Below are positions 34,149 through 45,900 of a stretch of DNA of 64,000 bases, in pieces. Position 1 is the stretch's first letter. Each line of letters opens with the position of its first letter. The translations under genes and the position numbers were made by a program. This DNA comes from Uloborus plumipes (Eukaryota; Arthropoda; Arachnida; Araneae; Uloboridae). Location of the stretch: positions 1 to 64,000 of the forward strand of contig JAXGGA010001128.1 in assembly GCA_038373865.1 (NCBI GenBank), written 5' to 3'. Below the pieces are notes generated by a model. The model had not been told where the DNA came from and made no database searches. It was given only the letters and a program-made list of their open reading frames with translations.

Positions 34149-34520
34149 CTACATGTGCCTGTTTTTCATTTCCCTTTCCACTGAGAGCATATATTCATTA
34201 GAAAAGGTGTATGTCCTTCCAGTTGTATGTGGTGATTCTACAACACTGAGTACATGAGGAAATGGAATTCCAAAGATCAACAGAACTAGGCCAGTTAAAT
34301 GAATGGGAAGGGCCACTTGTGTGTGGATGTAAAAATTTAACCAGAAGGTCTCCTTCGTCTTGGTCAACTTCAGACACCATTCCAAAACACCATAGATTGT
34401 CATAAATACATGCAATGAAGCATCCAGGGTATAAAGTATCCATATTTAGAAAAAATTGCGGATTATTTTTTGAATCAAAAGTAAGAGCAGGTCCTTCATC
34501 ATTACTTGCCTTATTATTAT
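34149..34520 (-). pseudogene. C-terminal module of a transposase, inside the fold-back element
   Basis: On the minus strand the frame reads MDTLYPGCFIACIYDNLWCF, then GMVSEVDQDEGDLLVKFLHP and SHSFNWPSSVDL. After a frameshift come VLSVVESPHTTGRTYTFSNE and a stop. This small module (PGxFIACxYD..W..G.V) occurs at the C-terminus of several arthropod transposase families. It is analogous to the VCYDGELYPGEI end of copy A at 9388. The remaining transposase is not recognisable in the 34.5-35.8 kb centre, apart from a charged minus-strand ORF at 35100-35315. Confidence 0.6.
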
Positions 34521-35679
34521 AGCGAAAATCAATTTATGACATTCACTTGCAGTGAATTTTCCGACACTGCATATAGCTACATCCATACTAAATCATTTTT
34601 TAAAACACAATCTAGTTGAAAACACAAGTAAAATTCTATATCTGTTCAGCAATGATTTCTCTAAGTAACTAAGCAAAGGGCAGACTGAAATACAAATTCA
34701 AAGATAGATACTTGCAGCTCTGAACTTGTTTCATTCATCTAATGAAGTATCAAACTAAAACCTGGTTTTGTTTATTTAACTCTGAACCAATGATATAAAA
34801 CAGAAAAGGTTTGATTTAACTTTGCTTTATTATTATTTTGAGTTCAAAATGATTGGAATCATGAAAAGAACTTCACAATTAAAAGGCTTTGCAACAATCT
34901 CTTTTCCCCCTAAAGATGTTCTATTTTCTTAAGTGTTTCATATTTTCACTACTTGATCTCTTTCATTAAAAAAAAAAAAAAAAAAAAATCTGTGATCATA
35001 AATGGCTCCTAATAAACTTGCATTTGTAAACAAATGACATTTGCCTGTCATCCCCCTAATTTTATGGGTGTTTTTCTAACTCATAAAAGGGATCAGCTGT
35101 CATCTCATGCCAGCTGATCTGCAAGCTGTATGGTTTATACTTAGTAAGTTGTTTATATTATGGCAGCGAGATTGAGAACTGCTTTTGTGTAAATTAGTTA
35201 TTTTTCTTGACTCCTCCCCATCTGCTGCATTCATTTTATCAATATCAGTACCTTGTTTTAAGTCATTTTCATTTTGAAGCAATCTCTTCAATTTATTGCA
35301 CTTTTTGAAGCACACTTACTTAGACCTTCAACTGTGAATGAGACATTAAAGCCTGGAAAAAAAAAAAAAAAAAACCTGGACAAAAGTAGTTTCTTCCAAG
35401 TACATATTTATTTACTTTTGAATTTTCATTAAAAAAAACTTAAATCTATATAAGAGGATACAAATATATGATTAGGCTTGTCATTAGAGCCAGAAGAAAA
35501 AAATCTGTATAAAGTCCTGGTTTTCAAAATAATAAAAAAAAAAGTTCATGGAATAAAAGATGTGCATGTATACTAATTTGATCTTACTTTGCTATGAGTG
35601 AAGGAAAGGTAATATACTTAATTAAAATAATATTACCAATAAATTGGTCATAAATTTTTAAGGGATCTAAAATGTTATT

Positions 35680-36240
35680 TTAAGAAAAAGAAAGATAAAT
35701 TTTTCTTTGTACAGAAGTAAAAGTAATTGAAAAAATATCTCACAGTAATATTTTTTCTCACACATAGGCGGAGGGGGGGGGGATCCAGAAAGTGCTAGAA
35801 ATTGTATAATCAGTGGATTAGTGTGGATTATGAGCCGGTATTATAACATTTTGGGTAAATTGCTTAGTTATAAATTACAATTGTATGAAAATTTCATTTT
35901 CATGTCTTAAATTTACAATAATTTTCAGTATGTGATATACAGTTCATTACGAGATAACCATAAACTAAAATAAATACAAACCACAAAAATTTTAATTACT
36001 AAAAATAGTAAAAACTATTTATTATAGCAAAAAAAATTTCTGGGGATAATTAAAACTATAAACATAGATCCATTAAATTTTGTGAAGCATTAACTGTCAT
36101 TTTAAGAAAAAGAACGATGAATTTTTCTTTGCACAGAAGTAAAAGTAATTGAAAAAATGTCTCACAGTAACTTTTTTCCCAACGAGGAAGGGGGGGGGGG
36201 ATCCAGAAAGTGCTAGAAATAGTATAATCAGTGGATTAGT
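35680..36240. repeat. Internal direct duplication in the right arm of the fold-back element
   Basis: 35685-35822 and 36106-36240 repeat each other: GAATTTTTCTTTG-like, then GTAAAAGTAATTGAAAAAAT, a G run, GGATCCAGAAAGTGCTAGAA, then CAGTGGATTAGTGT. The copies are about 420 bp apart. Confidence 0.75.
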
Positions 36241-37155
36241 GTCAAGCTAAACTTTTAATTTTAAAGTTGTCTTACTTCAATCTGGTAATCTGTATGAGTC
36301 GATTGTTGTATGGAAGTATTAAATTTCATGATATCGTATTTCCAGAATTCCTCCAGTTTAAACTATTTCAACTGAAAAAAATCTTTAACATTAATTTTTA
36401 TGAGTTTGAGTTCAATATTCAACATACTCCATGTTTAAATTTTTGTTGTAATTGATGACAATTCTGCTTGTAAATAGGAGGAAGAACTTATTTGTATGAT
36501 GTTTTACGTTTGTCTTCTAGAATAAGGAGGGGGGGGGGGGGGGGGGTAGAATCCCTCAAATACCCAAAACAATTTTTGTGGGATAAATTAGAGTACATAT
36601 TCATGATCATGTAAAAAAAAAAATTATGATTTTTAAAGATGACCCTCATGTCGAAATTTAAAATTTCGACAAAGCCTTTTTTTGACAAAAAAATTCAATT
36701 TTAAAGCTTTTTTTAAAAAATTCATATAGACTAAGACTATTGTAGTATTTTTTATTTACATGCTCAAAGTCTTCACATTTTCTGTAAAAAAATTTAAAAA
36801 GATTAAACCATTAGTTACCCAGGTACAATTTTTTTTCATAAACAACATCAACTCAGTTTACGTGTCTCGAAAATGACAAAAAATGTAAAATCGCAAAATT
36901 TCAACAGGCTATAAAATCAAAACGCATCGAGATAGAAAGAAAAAAATTTAGGAGGTTGCTTATGACCACAAAGGAAGGAAGTATACCAAGTTTCATCAAA
37001 ATCCGAGATGGTGGGTGTTGGGGTGTGGTTGAACTGACATGGAATCACCCATAAATCAGTGGTTTTCAGTAAAAACTGGAAAAATTTTCTTTTGCAGAAG
37101 AAAAAACTTCTGAAAGAACTTTTTGCACGAAGAAAATTAAAAAAAAAAAAGAAAG

Positions 37156-39280
37156 AAAAAAAAAGAGCTGCAACATGCAGTAAGTGGTGTTAAAGAAACC
37201 GGTTTGTATCCTTTGAATAAGAATGCAATTAGTCATCGGATCTGAATCACAGAAAAAATTGACCAAGAACAAATCCCAGGAAGTAGTACGAATAAAGATA
37301 GCAGACAAGAAAGTGAATTTTCCCTTAATTCACCCATTAAAGATTTGAAAAAAAGCTTACTGCGTCCTACACTTTCACCCTATCGATCAGCAAATACTGT
37401 TCTAGCAATGGCAAACTCCAGAAGAAAAAAGAGTTCGAAATAAATGTAGTGAAGTTTTGATCACTGAATTAGTTCAAGAAAGACTGGCTGCAAAAGAATC
37501 AGATCTTAAACTGAAAATCAAGCCTCCAGACATGAAAGAAATAAAGTAAGGTTCATGGGTCGAAGTTGAATGTAAGCGGCAAAATTCTAAATTTATAGGT
37601 TAAATCAGGGCTTCCCAAACTGTGGTCCGCGGACCCCTTAGGGGTCCGCCGAGCTTTAGTCGGGGGTCCGCGGTGAATCACGAAAAAAAAAGGGTTTTAA
37701 AGCTTTAAAATTACTTTTTTGCTTTTGAAAACCAGAGTTTTCCTTTTCGAAGTATGCAGTAGCCCTTTATGCCATACTCAATATTTTGAGACAGGTTGCT
37801 GCAAGATCATGCGGTCAAACCGTTTTCTGCTCTGACAAAATCGTACTGTCTGTCATCATGTTTATATGAATATTTGATAGACATGTTAATATGAATATTT
37901 GATTGACATGTTAATATGGATATTTGATTGACATAACTTCAGGCTAAGCCTTGGAAACTACCTTCCAAGATACTTTTAAGACCTCAATTTCAAGAACTTT
38001 ACCAGAGACGGTCCCCGAAACTTCACTCCCACATGAATTCACCGTTGATCGTATGGATTAGTGCTCTTACAACTATAATTTCGAAAAATTTCTGGGGAAC
38101 AGTTACTGACCTCCACTTTCCTTAATATCATCAGGGTTAGTCTACGTTTGAAATTGTAAATTTTAATTTTTAAAAATATCCGGGGATCTTTCCTTGCACC
38201 CTTTCGTTACCCAAATGGCAGATTCCTACGTTTATAACTGCTTCCATTTCTAAAAAATTTGTGGAGTCCACGAATATCCCTCTTTCCTAACATAACCAAA
38301 CTCTAAAAGTGCGTTTGAAAAGCTGTAATTTAGCAAATTGCAAGAAATTATTCATTGAAACTTCAATTAAAAATAAAAAAAAATCCGGCAGATTATCCCC
38401 ATACCTCATTTAATCTAATTGTTAACAAAAAGATCTTTCAAAAGAGAATTTTTAAAGCAAGGATTTTGAAAAATCGCCTGATGTGCTGTCTTGGACCTAT
38501 TGCTCCTCCTAATATGTCTAAAAAAAGGCCTACTGGCTCGTTTTTAAGGCTTAAAATTTTAAAATTTTCTGGGGGTGGGTGCCCCAAAAACTGCTCTAAC
38601 ATCGCCACAAATCGTATAAAATTGCGTTTTTTTTTTTTTTGTTTTTTTTTAAGGTACAGTATGCAAAAATTTATGCACTTAAACTAGGTTCATATTACAA
38701 ATGTAAAAGTGCAGTTTAACTTACGGTCTTTGTTACGAAAGATATATTAGTAAATATGAACTTCTTTTTACTGACAAAAGATAAATTTGAATATTTATGA
38801 CTGTAAAATTGAGATTACGAGCAAAATGCGCCATAATTTGTTTTTCTCCCGCTAAAGTAACCGTCAAGAAATCTAGCCCAGGTCTGGTTTAAGTTAAATT
38901 TTCAACTTCATTTACTTTGAGGGGAGCAGGAGGGGGGGCAAACAATGTTCACATTTGGTTGAGAAAAAATGAATCTCCCACTGGAGGAAAATCCTACAAA
39001 TGCTACTAGTTGATTTATTTAAAGTTCAATTCACTACGAACAAAAATTATCTTTGGACTTTCTTTAACGACAGGGGTCCGCTCCGAACTTTGATTCATGA
39101 AAGGGGTCTGCTGCTTAAAAAGTTTGGGAAGCCCTGGGTTAAATCATTGATATATTGATGAATTTCACCATGTAGAAAAGCTTATTAAATCTAAAATTGA
39201 TAATTATTACCCATTCCCTGAAATTGATGATGACAATTATGTAGAACATAGCAGCATTAGTCGTAAACTGGAAAAAAAAA
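37156..39280 (+). pseudogene. Third DDE_1-type transposase tail, split by a hAT MITE
   Basis: AVSGVKETGLYPLNKNAISH lies at about 37167-37226, again the GxxKTGxxPxN signature. It is followed by LLRPTLSPYRS, a frameshift, and KCSEVLITELVQERLAAKES (about 37444-37503). The coding trace stops at 37605, where a 1.5-kb MITE sits, and seems to resume after 39144 with KLIKSKIDNYYPFPEID (about 39177-39227). Stops and frameshifts show it is inactive. Confidence 0.6.
37598..39144. mobile_element. Non-autonomous hAT element, 1.53 kb, perfect 8-bp duplication
   Basis: The element 37606-39136 is bounded by perfect 16-bp inverted repeats (CAGGGCTTCCCAAACT and AGTTTGGGAAGCCCTG). GGTTAAAT is duplicated exactly at 37598-37605 and 39137-39144. 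GGTCCGCGGACCCC-type GC-rich subterminal sequence follows the left end and recurs as GGGGTCCGCTCCG near the right, as in Tip100/Zaphod-like hAT elements. No transposase frame is present. Confidence 0.95.
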
Positions 39281-39773
39281 ACTTTGACATCCGTTGACAG
39301 TATTTCAGTTGAATTACTATTGAGAAATAACGTAATTTAATTACATACACTTTCCCAATAAATACATTCAATAATAACTAAAATGGGTGTCTGATTTCAT
39401 ACAGAGTGAAAATAACATTATTTATTACTAGAATTTGTTGTTTTAGATCTACCACTACTTTCCTTCACCATGGGGGAAGTGGTGGTATGTATACTAGAGC
39501 CTAATTGAATATAACATTGTAAACATACCACGCAGTAAAAAATAAAAGTACGGTTATAATTTTAATCTAAAATGTTCAAATGTAAGTATTATCTATGAAA
39601 CCATTAAAGAAAACAACTTTAATATCTTTAATTGAAAGCTTTGCTGCAAAAGTGCCTTATTTAACCCCTTTCCCCTCGCCTAACTCTATCCACCAAATAC
39701 CATGAAATGTTCCCTCCATATTTTCATACAAAATAGCTACTAAGAGTAAGTGTATGAAAAGAAGTGAACTTAC

Positions 39774-40188
39774 CTTCAAATTCATTATTATCAGGCAAAA
39801 CAAAACAGCTCTCAGAGTCATAACTGTTACTATTCGGTACAGGCACGTTAAGAACATCCAATTCTAAAACTGCACTTTCAAAAAGTGCTTGGTCAGTTCT
39901 TGAGCTTGCATTTCTTGCAGTGCGATAAGTTTCACTGCCATTTTTTGCTTTCATTCTTTTCTTCATGTTTTCATAACATTGTTTTAGTTGTTTGGCTGAT
40001 CGCGTCCTTACACCGGTAACGGAATTAAATTCTCTTTCTATGTCTAGCCAGCATAAGGACTTTTGGGCGTTCAAAACTTTATTAGTCTCTTTTTTTTCGA
40101 TAATGTCTTTGTTTTTCTTAGCTAATGCTAGCACAAGTCTTCGCTCAAACTCAGTAAAAACAGATCGAAATGTTTTGGGAGCAGCCAT
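39774..40188 (-). CDS. Myb/SANT-like protein, first exon (Harbinger accessory type)
   Basis: The minus-strand ATG at 40188 opens MAAPKTFRSVFTEFERRLVL. A Myb/SANT-like domain (residues about 10-85) follows with spaced aromatic residues: FTEFERRLVLALAKKNKDII, SLCWLDIEREFNSVTGVRTR, and AKQLKQCYENMKKRMKAKNG. The exon ends at a good donor (GAAG/GTAAGT, 39774/39773). No downstream exon was identified. Such proteins occur as the DNA-binding partner of PIF/Harbinger transposases and as MSANTD3/naked-cuticle-type host proteins. The near-identity of 40484-40594 with a segment just upstream of the Harbinger exon at 24980 supports the transposon reading. The frame is open throughout, so it could be recent. 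Confidence 0.65.
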
Positions 40189-40483
40189 TTCACAGTCAGT
40201 TTCAATAAACGAAACTTACAAGAGAAAGAGATTATCAGTGAAAAGTCGAGTGATACAACTCAACCAGTAACTTTAGCATCTAGAATTCGCAAACCAGACT
40301 CGTTATGAACTACATTTTTAGTTATTTGACTAATTTAGCGAATACAGTTACTGGTTTTGTGGTTTGCATATTGTAAGATCAATCATGTGCCTACAATCAA
40401 TAGCAACGAAGTACAACTGCCTGAATTTCAGCAGAATGTTCGACAGACTGTTTTTTCAGATTCTTTAAATCTACTCTAGCGAC

Positions 40484-40594
40484 AAATTAAGGAAAAAAAC
40501 ACACATACATTCTCCGCTCGTTTTGTTTGTTTTGAACATTATGCAAAGCATACAAGAGAAGAGTAAAGAGTACACCAGCACAGTGAGAGAGCTA
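40484..40594. repeat. Repeat shared with 24749-24866
   Basis: Nearly identical to the segment upstream of the Harbinger exon at 24.9 kb; here it lies 300 bp upstream of the Myb-like minus-strand ORF. Confidence 0.75.
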
Positions 40595-40599
40595 GCTTA

Positions 40600-42640
40600 A
40601 AAAAAAAAAACATTGCTGCAGAAGAGCTTCATGGACTAATAAATCTTCACTAGGTTTTTGATATGAAAAAAAAATCTGGCAAGCCTTTTTTTTTATATTG
40701 TTAATACTTATTTCCATAAAAAAAAATTTTATAAGATCTCCCAACAGGATTTTATTCATAAAAACTTCAACTTCGACTTGCAATTAAGAGTTTCGAAACG
40801 GTTTCGAATGGATTTGAGGAGATTGTCTTTTGTTTCTTAGCGAACATTTTGGTTGAATAGGATATAGATTTCGATCTTTTGTTGTTTCTACTAAAAGAAA
40901 TGGAAATCTTAATTGACCGTAGGCTGATTTTGATTTGGATTCTTTCTAGATTAGTTTTTTTAAATATGTATGATGTAGGAGAAAGTGGTAATGATTAGGA
41001 GGGTTTCTCATTTGATTTTCTATTTTTTCTACATGAACGTTTTTCTCAAATGTATGGAGTATTTTTCTTGTGTAAATTGGGCACAACTTGTGAAAGTTTA
41101 ATTTCTTTAGAAGACCGCAGATTGTCCTAAAGTGGAATATCAAATTTTCGGAAAAAATTTCATATTCCCCAGCCCCACTTTAATGTGTAAGAAACAAAAG
41201 TCCTGTTGTGCCATAGGGAAGTTTTGACCTATTAAATATTCCAACTTTGACTACTAGATATGAGACGGATATATGCAATTAAGCGACTTACAAAACTCAA
41301 AAATTCACCATCCATCGCAGAATTTTCACCCAACATTTTTAAAAATACTGCGTATGTCATCTTACGTGTTTTTACCGTCATGTGGAAAATGCTACTATTT
41401 TTTCTGACCCTATGAACTTTTGAAATTGAAAATTTCCTTGAGTGTTCATTCACTGGTCTGTCTACCCTACCATCTTTTCATTGCAAAGTTTTTTCTCCTT
41501 CTGTTATCAATTAGTTATTTGTCAAAGGGCAATGATTGTTTTAAACCTTTTGTGGCGAAAACCATAATCAAATTTTTAGTGGCATTAGTTGGTAATTTTT
41601 GTTTATTACTGGCAACCCTTGGAAACAGCTAAGGAAGCACAATAAACTGGTTTTCGTTTGGCTCGATCCCAATGTCTCTCGCTAAAGCTTGGCACTACGC
41701 TGTCAAAAGCCAAAAAATCTACCAGCCCAATGACGTCACCATCTCATAAACTTCAAAAAAAAAAATCTCATACCGAAAATATTTTTTCACCGATGATATT
41801 CATGTGTGTTACTCTATCATTTAAAAATAAAATTAAAAAATCGCAAATTTCCCTATTCAGTGGAGAGATTTCGATGATTGGGAATTTGGTGGCATTTATT
41901 TATAGGCATCGAACCTTTTGCACTACTTACGTTTTGTGGAGTAAGCACAGAGCAGGGACAGATCTAATAACATACGGATTTACCGTTAATTTAAGAATGT
42001 TTAGCAAGACAGTAGAATATAAAAATCACATGTTGCATCAAATGTCTCTAAGTTGTAATAATAGCTCTGCTTGTTGCATTTTGTTTGATTTCAAATCTTC
42101 GAAAACATGGTTTCAATTTTATTTTCACATAACACTAATTTAAAAATTTCTTCTCAAAAGTATGATTTTTCTGAAAACATTGAATGCTGCAAATCATGGA
42201 AATAACAAGCAGCAGACATGGGTGCAGCAGATACCCTGTAGTGGCTACTAATAAGTGTTTTTTTTTTTTTTTAATTTTCGAGTTAACTGAGCCTTCCACT
42301 TGGTTTTAGCCGATTTTCCCAGTTTTTGCTCAAATTTATATGTAATTGTGTGTTGAAATCCGGTTGCACTGTGCACTAAACTACTTTTTGAGTAATCAGC
42401 TTTTCCAATGATAGAAATTGTTGGAGCAACCAAAAATTTCACCGAAATTCCCGCTATTTTTAAATTTATTCTTTGTTTGATAGTTTTAGAAGTAGTAGTT
42501 CATAGCTCATTTTTAGAGATACTTATATCACTTCTGAACCCTGGTTCACCAGAAAATATGTATAAGCAAAGGAAACAACTATCTCTTAATAAGCATTTAC
42601 TTCAAATTTATTTATTGAACAACAACTAGATGTGAAATGT
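40600..42640. other. Intergenic region upstream of MLH3
   Basis: No conserved gene was found. A 161-codon ORF at 41658-42143 shows no motif. The interval contains a CAATGACGTCACC word at about 41727 and ordinary AT-rich sequence. Confidence 0.5.
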
Positions 42641-42654
42641 TAAGTTTTTATACA

Positions 42655-42671
42655 TGTGCGCCTGCGCATTC
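42655..42671 (+). promoter_or_regulatory. NRF-1-like site upstream of MLH3
   Basis: TGCGCCTGCGCA is a near-exact match to the NRF-1 (arthropod Ewg) consensus YGCGCAYGCGCR, 105 bp before the MLH3 ATG in an otherwise CG-poor region. Housekeeping and repair genes often carry this site at the core promoter. It is a candidate only. Confidence 0.4.
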
Positions 42672-42772
42672 AGTAATTGCAGTGCCATATTTTTAAAAAT
42701 TGTTACAAATATGTAATTGTGGCTACTCTTAATCTTTCAAACTTAACAGGAATTATCTTTCAGGTCAAAGTA

Positions 42773-42990
42773 ATGAAAATTAAAAAATTAGCACCTGATG
42801 TAGTGAAACGATTAAGATCTGGGGTTGCCGTTACTTCCGTGTCTCAATGCGTTGAAGAATTAGTATGGAATAGTATTGATGCAGGAGCCACTTGTATAGC
42901 TGTACGTTTAAACCTACCGTTTTACAAAATCCAAGTAGTTGACAATGGGTGTGGTATTCTGCCTGAGCAAATGGAGCTGGTTGGTACCAG
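42773..42990 (+). CDS. MLH3: MLH3 coding exon 1
   Basis: Starts at ATG 42773, ten bases after a CTTTCAG acceptor, and ends ACCAG/GTAAGT. It encodes ATP-binding motifs I and II. The exon ends with two bases of an Arg codon. Confidence 0.93.
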
Positions 42991-45900
42991 GTAAGTTTCT
43001 TCTATTATTTTCCGACTTAAAGGCTTGCATTTTTTGAAAATTTTGTCTGTTTTGATGTGTGTATAGTAAAAGCTCATTACCGCAAATACAAATCCAACGA
43101 AATCAGGGTTGGCAGATTTCTTCCAAAATGGATAAAAATGCTTGGAAGAATAGGTTTCTTCCAAGTAGAAGATAAATTGAAAAAAACTTATTTTTAGAAT
43201 TTACTAAATACGGTGAATTTTCCTAAGATAAAGCAAATGTAAGCTCGAAGGAGAAAATAATAAATGCATATAGTTAAATAAATCAGAAACATTAATTGCA
43301 CATGATAAATTAATATTGAACTATTCAGTACTACTGTCAATTTAAAATTAAAGACACGCAAAATAAAATTAAATAAAATATTTAAAGGTCACTGGGTGGT
43401 ATCAGAATAATGTATTTTTATCACAATTATTTGGTATTTTTCCTTTTAGGAACGGGAAAATGTTTTCTGTACAGGTCGCTTCTAGTAAGTTGACCTCCGA
43501 TGTAGACAAAGCTTCCTTTCTGCGGTAATAGAAAAGGTTGATACTGAATTGAACTGGGTAACTTTCATATTGGCTTTGCAAAAATATCCCAGCTTAAAAC
43601 ATTTCAGTTGCACTATAAATACTCATGAAACTTTAATATTTGTATTGTAATTGGTAATTTATTTTTTCAAAAATAGCACTTCTAATGTCACTGATGACAT
43701 GATGTACAGTACAAATAATTATTTCAATTGGCCGAAAGGATTAAAAACTTTTGTATATTTTGTTGGTCAGGAATTCTTCCAAGAGCCATTTTCAAAACTA
43801 TTCATCAGGATGCAAAAAATTCATGATTTTTTTAAATTTTTTCAAAAATACTTCAGAAATTTTTCTTGTTGATTAATTTACTCGTAAATAAAATTAAACT
43901 TACATCAATTGATTTAAATCGTTGACACCCTGCTATTCACCCATTGCAAGTAACAGCTTCTCCCGATGCAACCGTAATTTCTTTTAAAAGTTCTCTCCAA
44001 ATGTTGATACACGAGTTATAAGTTTTGTCTTCATTACGATAAAATTGTTTTTTAAAGTATTATATTTCTAGTAAGTATTAAAATTTGGTGCACTTAAAAA
44101 TTATTTAAGTTTTTCAGCATATTATTTGTGGTCACTATTTAACAGGAAGGAAATGTCAGTGGTAAAAAGAGATTGATTTCGATGAACTAAAATAAATTAT
44201 TAATCAGCTATATTTGAAATGTTGCAATAGCAATTCTCTTCTCTTCTTTCATGTATATCTTAGATTTATCCTCTTTACTGCATTTTGATTAATTTTTCCC
44301 TTTTCCTTTTTTTTTTAAGTAGGACCCTATCTTTGAAAACTGAAGACTCACTACATTTGCAGCATTAAAATGAACTACCACTAGTTGTAGTGCCTTGTGC
44401 TGTGAATGATTGTTAGAAAACTAATATTTTATTAGAATTGCATTGTTTTAGGTGTAATATTTTGTAGAATCTCACTTTGTTTTTATCGCCATTGAATCTC
44501 TTACATTGAAACTGTCCTAACTTAAATAGTCAAGAGGTTAACTTCCTAATTGCAACTGTAACTTGGAAGTGCAATCACCTTGTGTTTCACTTGAAGATTT
44601 TATTGTTTGATCATGGAAAATAAGTGTAACTTTACACCTACTGAAATGGAGATATTGGATAAATTAGTTGATAAGTATAGACCCATAATTGACTGTAAAA
44701 TAACAAAAAGAGCTTTTTGTGAGAAAAAAGATAAAGCATGGGAAAATTTGACCCGTGAGTATAATGCTAATCCTGGGATTATTGTAAGAACAGTTGCACA
44801 GCTGCGTAACAAATACAAAAATTTGAAGGCTCAAAAGAAATCAAATGACAGTCGAGCGTATATTCTCGCTACTGATGAAAACGGTAAAAATGCGTCCGCT
44901 GCAGCTTCTGATGTAGAACGATCCAGAGTAGAAGTAACGCAGGCACCTGAAGGCTCCAATAACGGCAATGAATGCTATGAACCAGCTGTGGAACTTGTTG
45001 AAGGTGAGGATTAAGTTTACTAACAAATAAACCTTTATACCTAAATGCAACTTAACTTGGCTCTGACGTCACTACGGGCGGAGTCAATAAGAGCTCACAA
45101 GCAGTCAGCGATCTCTCTTATTCGCCAAGTAGGCTGTGACGTTTTATCTAGCTCGTTTTTCATAGGCTAACGTCACGCTGACGTCACGATGTTTTTGTCA
45201 AGAAGCGTTGCATTTTAGCATAGCTCCCTTGTACTTCTTTACATTTCACCACATCCCTGTGTAAAATCTTTTTATAGCACTATACTCTGTGTAACAAGAG
45301 CTGGCGTGTCAAAGCCAAACTAACTTCCAATTTTCAACACTTTTACTCTTATAGTTTCACAGTTGCAGCCCTATGGACTTTTTTCCCACTTAGCTTTTGC
45401 AGCAATGGTTGAATGCAAATGGTTAAAATTGCTTTGTGCGAAACTTATGTTCAACTAGAAAATCTACGTTAATAAAGCACAACTTTTTCTTAGAAATTCA
45501 TGCTTTATTTATGTATGACTAGATTTGTTAGAAAACGTTGAGAAATAACTGAGATATGAGGATATAAATAAAAGCGTAGGTTTCATTCGATAAACACAAA
45601 ATAGATGAAATGCCTCAACAGCAGTGCATAAAAAAAGAGTGGAGCTGTTTTCTTTCGTACGGTTTCCATGGAGATGACGCAAAATTTTTAAACTTGATAC
45701 GCCTCACCCCATTTTTAGAAAATATTTCTTAATATGATTATCTTTTTGCCATTGTAGCAGAACATCAACATGCAAAATCTATTTTAATTTAATGGATATT
45801 TTCTAAGCAAAATATATGGCAACAAATGTAATTTTCATTTTTAGTTTCAGTAATAACTGAACTTAAAAGTTGAATTTTGTAGTGTATATTGAATACTTAA

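Larger units (their letters stand above)
32948..37054. mobile_element. 4.1-kb fold-back element with arms over 1 kb
   Basis: The element is 32952-37050. The left end GGGTCATTCCACGTCA is mirrored at the right (GGGTGATTCCATGTCA after reversal), and the pairing continues through CAACACCCACCATCT and about 1.1-1.2 kb of sequence (left arm to about 34130, right arm from about 35830). ATAA flanks both ends (32948-32951 and 37051-37054). The 1.7-kb centre carries minus-strand coding remains. Both arms contain C/G runs. It inserted into a region of DDE_1 transposase remains. The superfamily is not assigned. Confidence 0.85.

Noticed and set aside
41658..42143. A 161-codon ORF upstream of MLH3
   Set aside because: No recognisable domain, composition follows the AT-rich background, and the ORF begins with a non-conserved low-complexity stretch.
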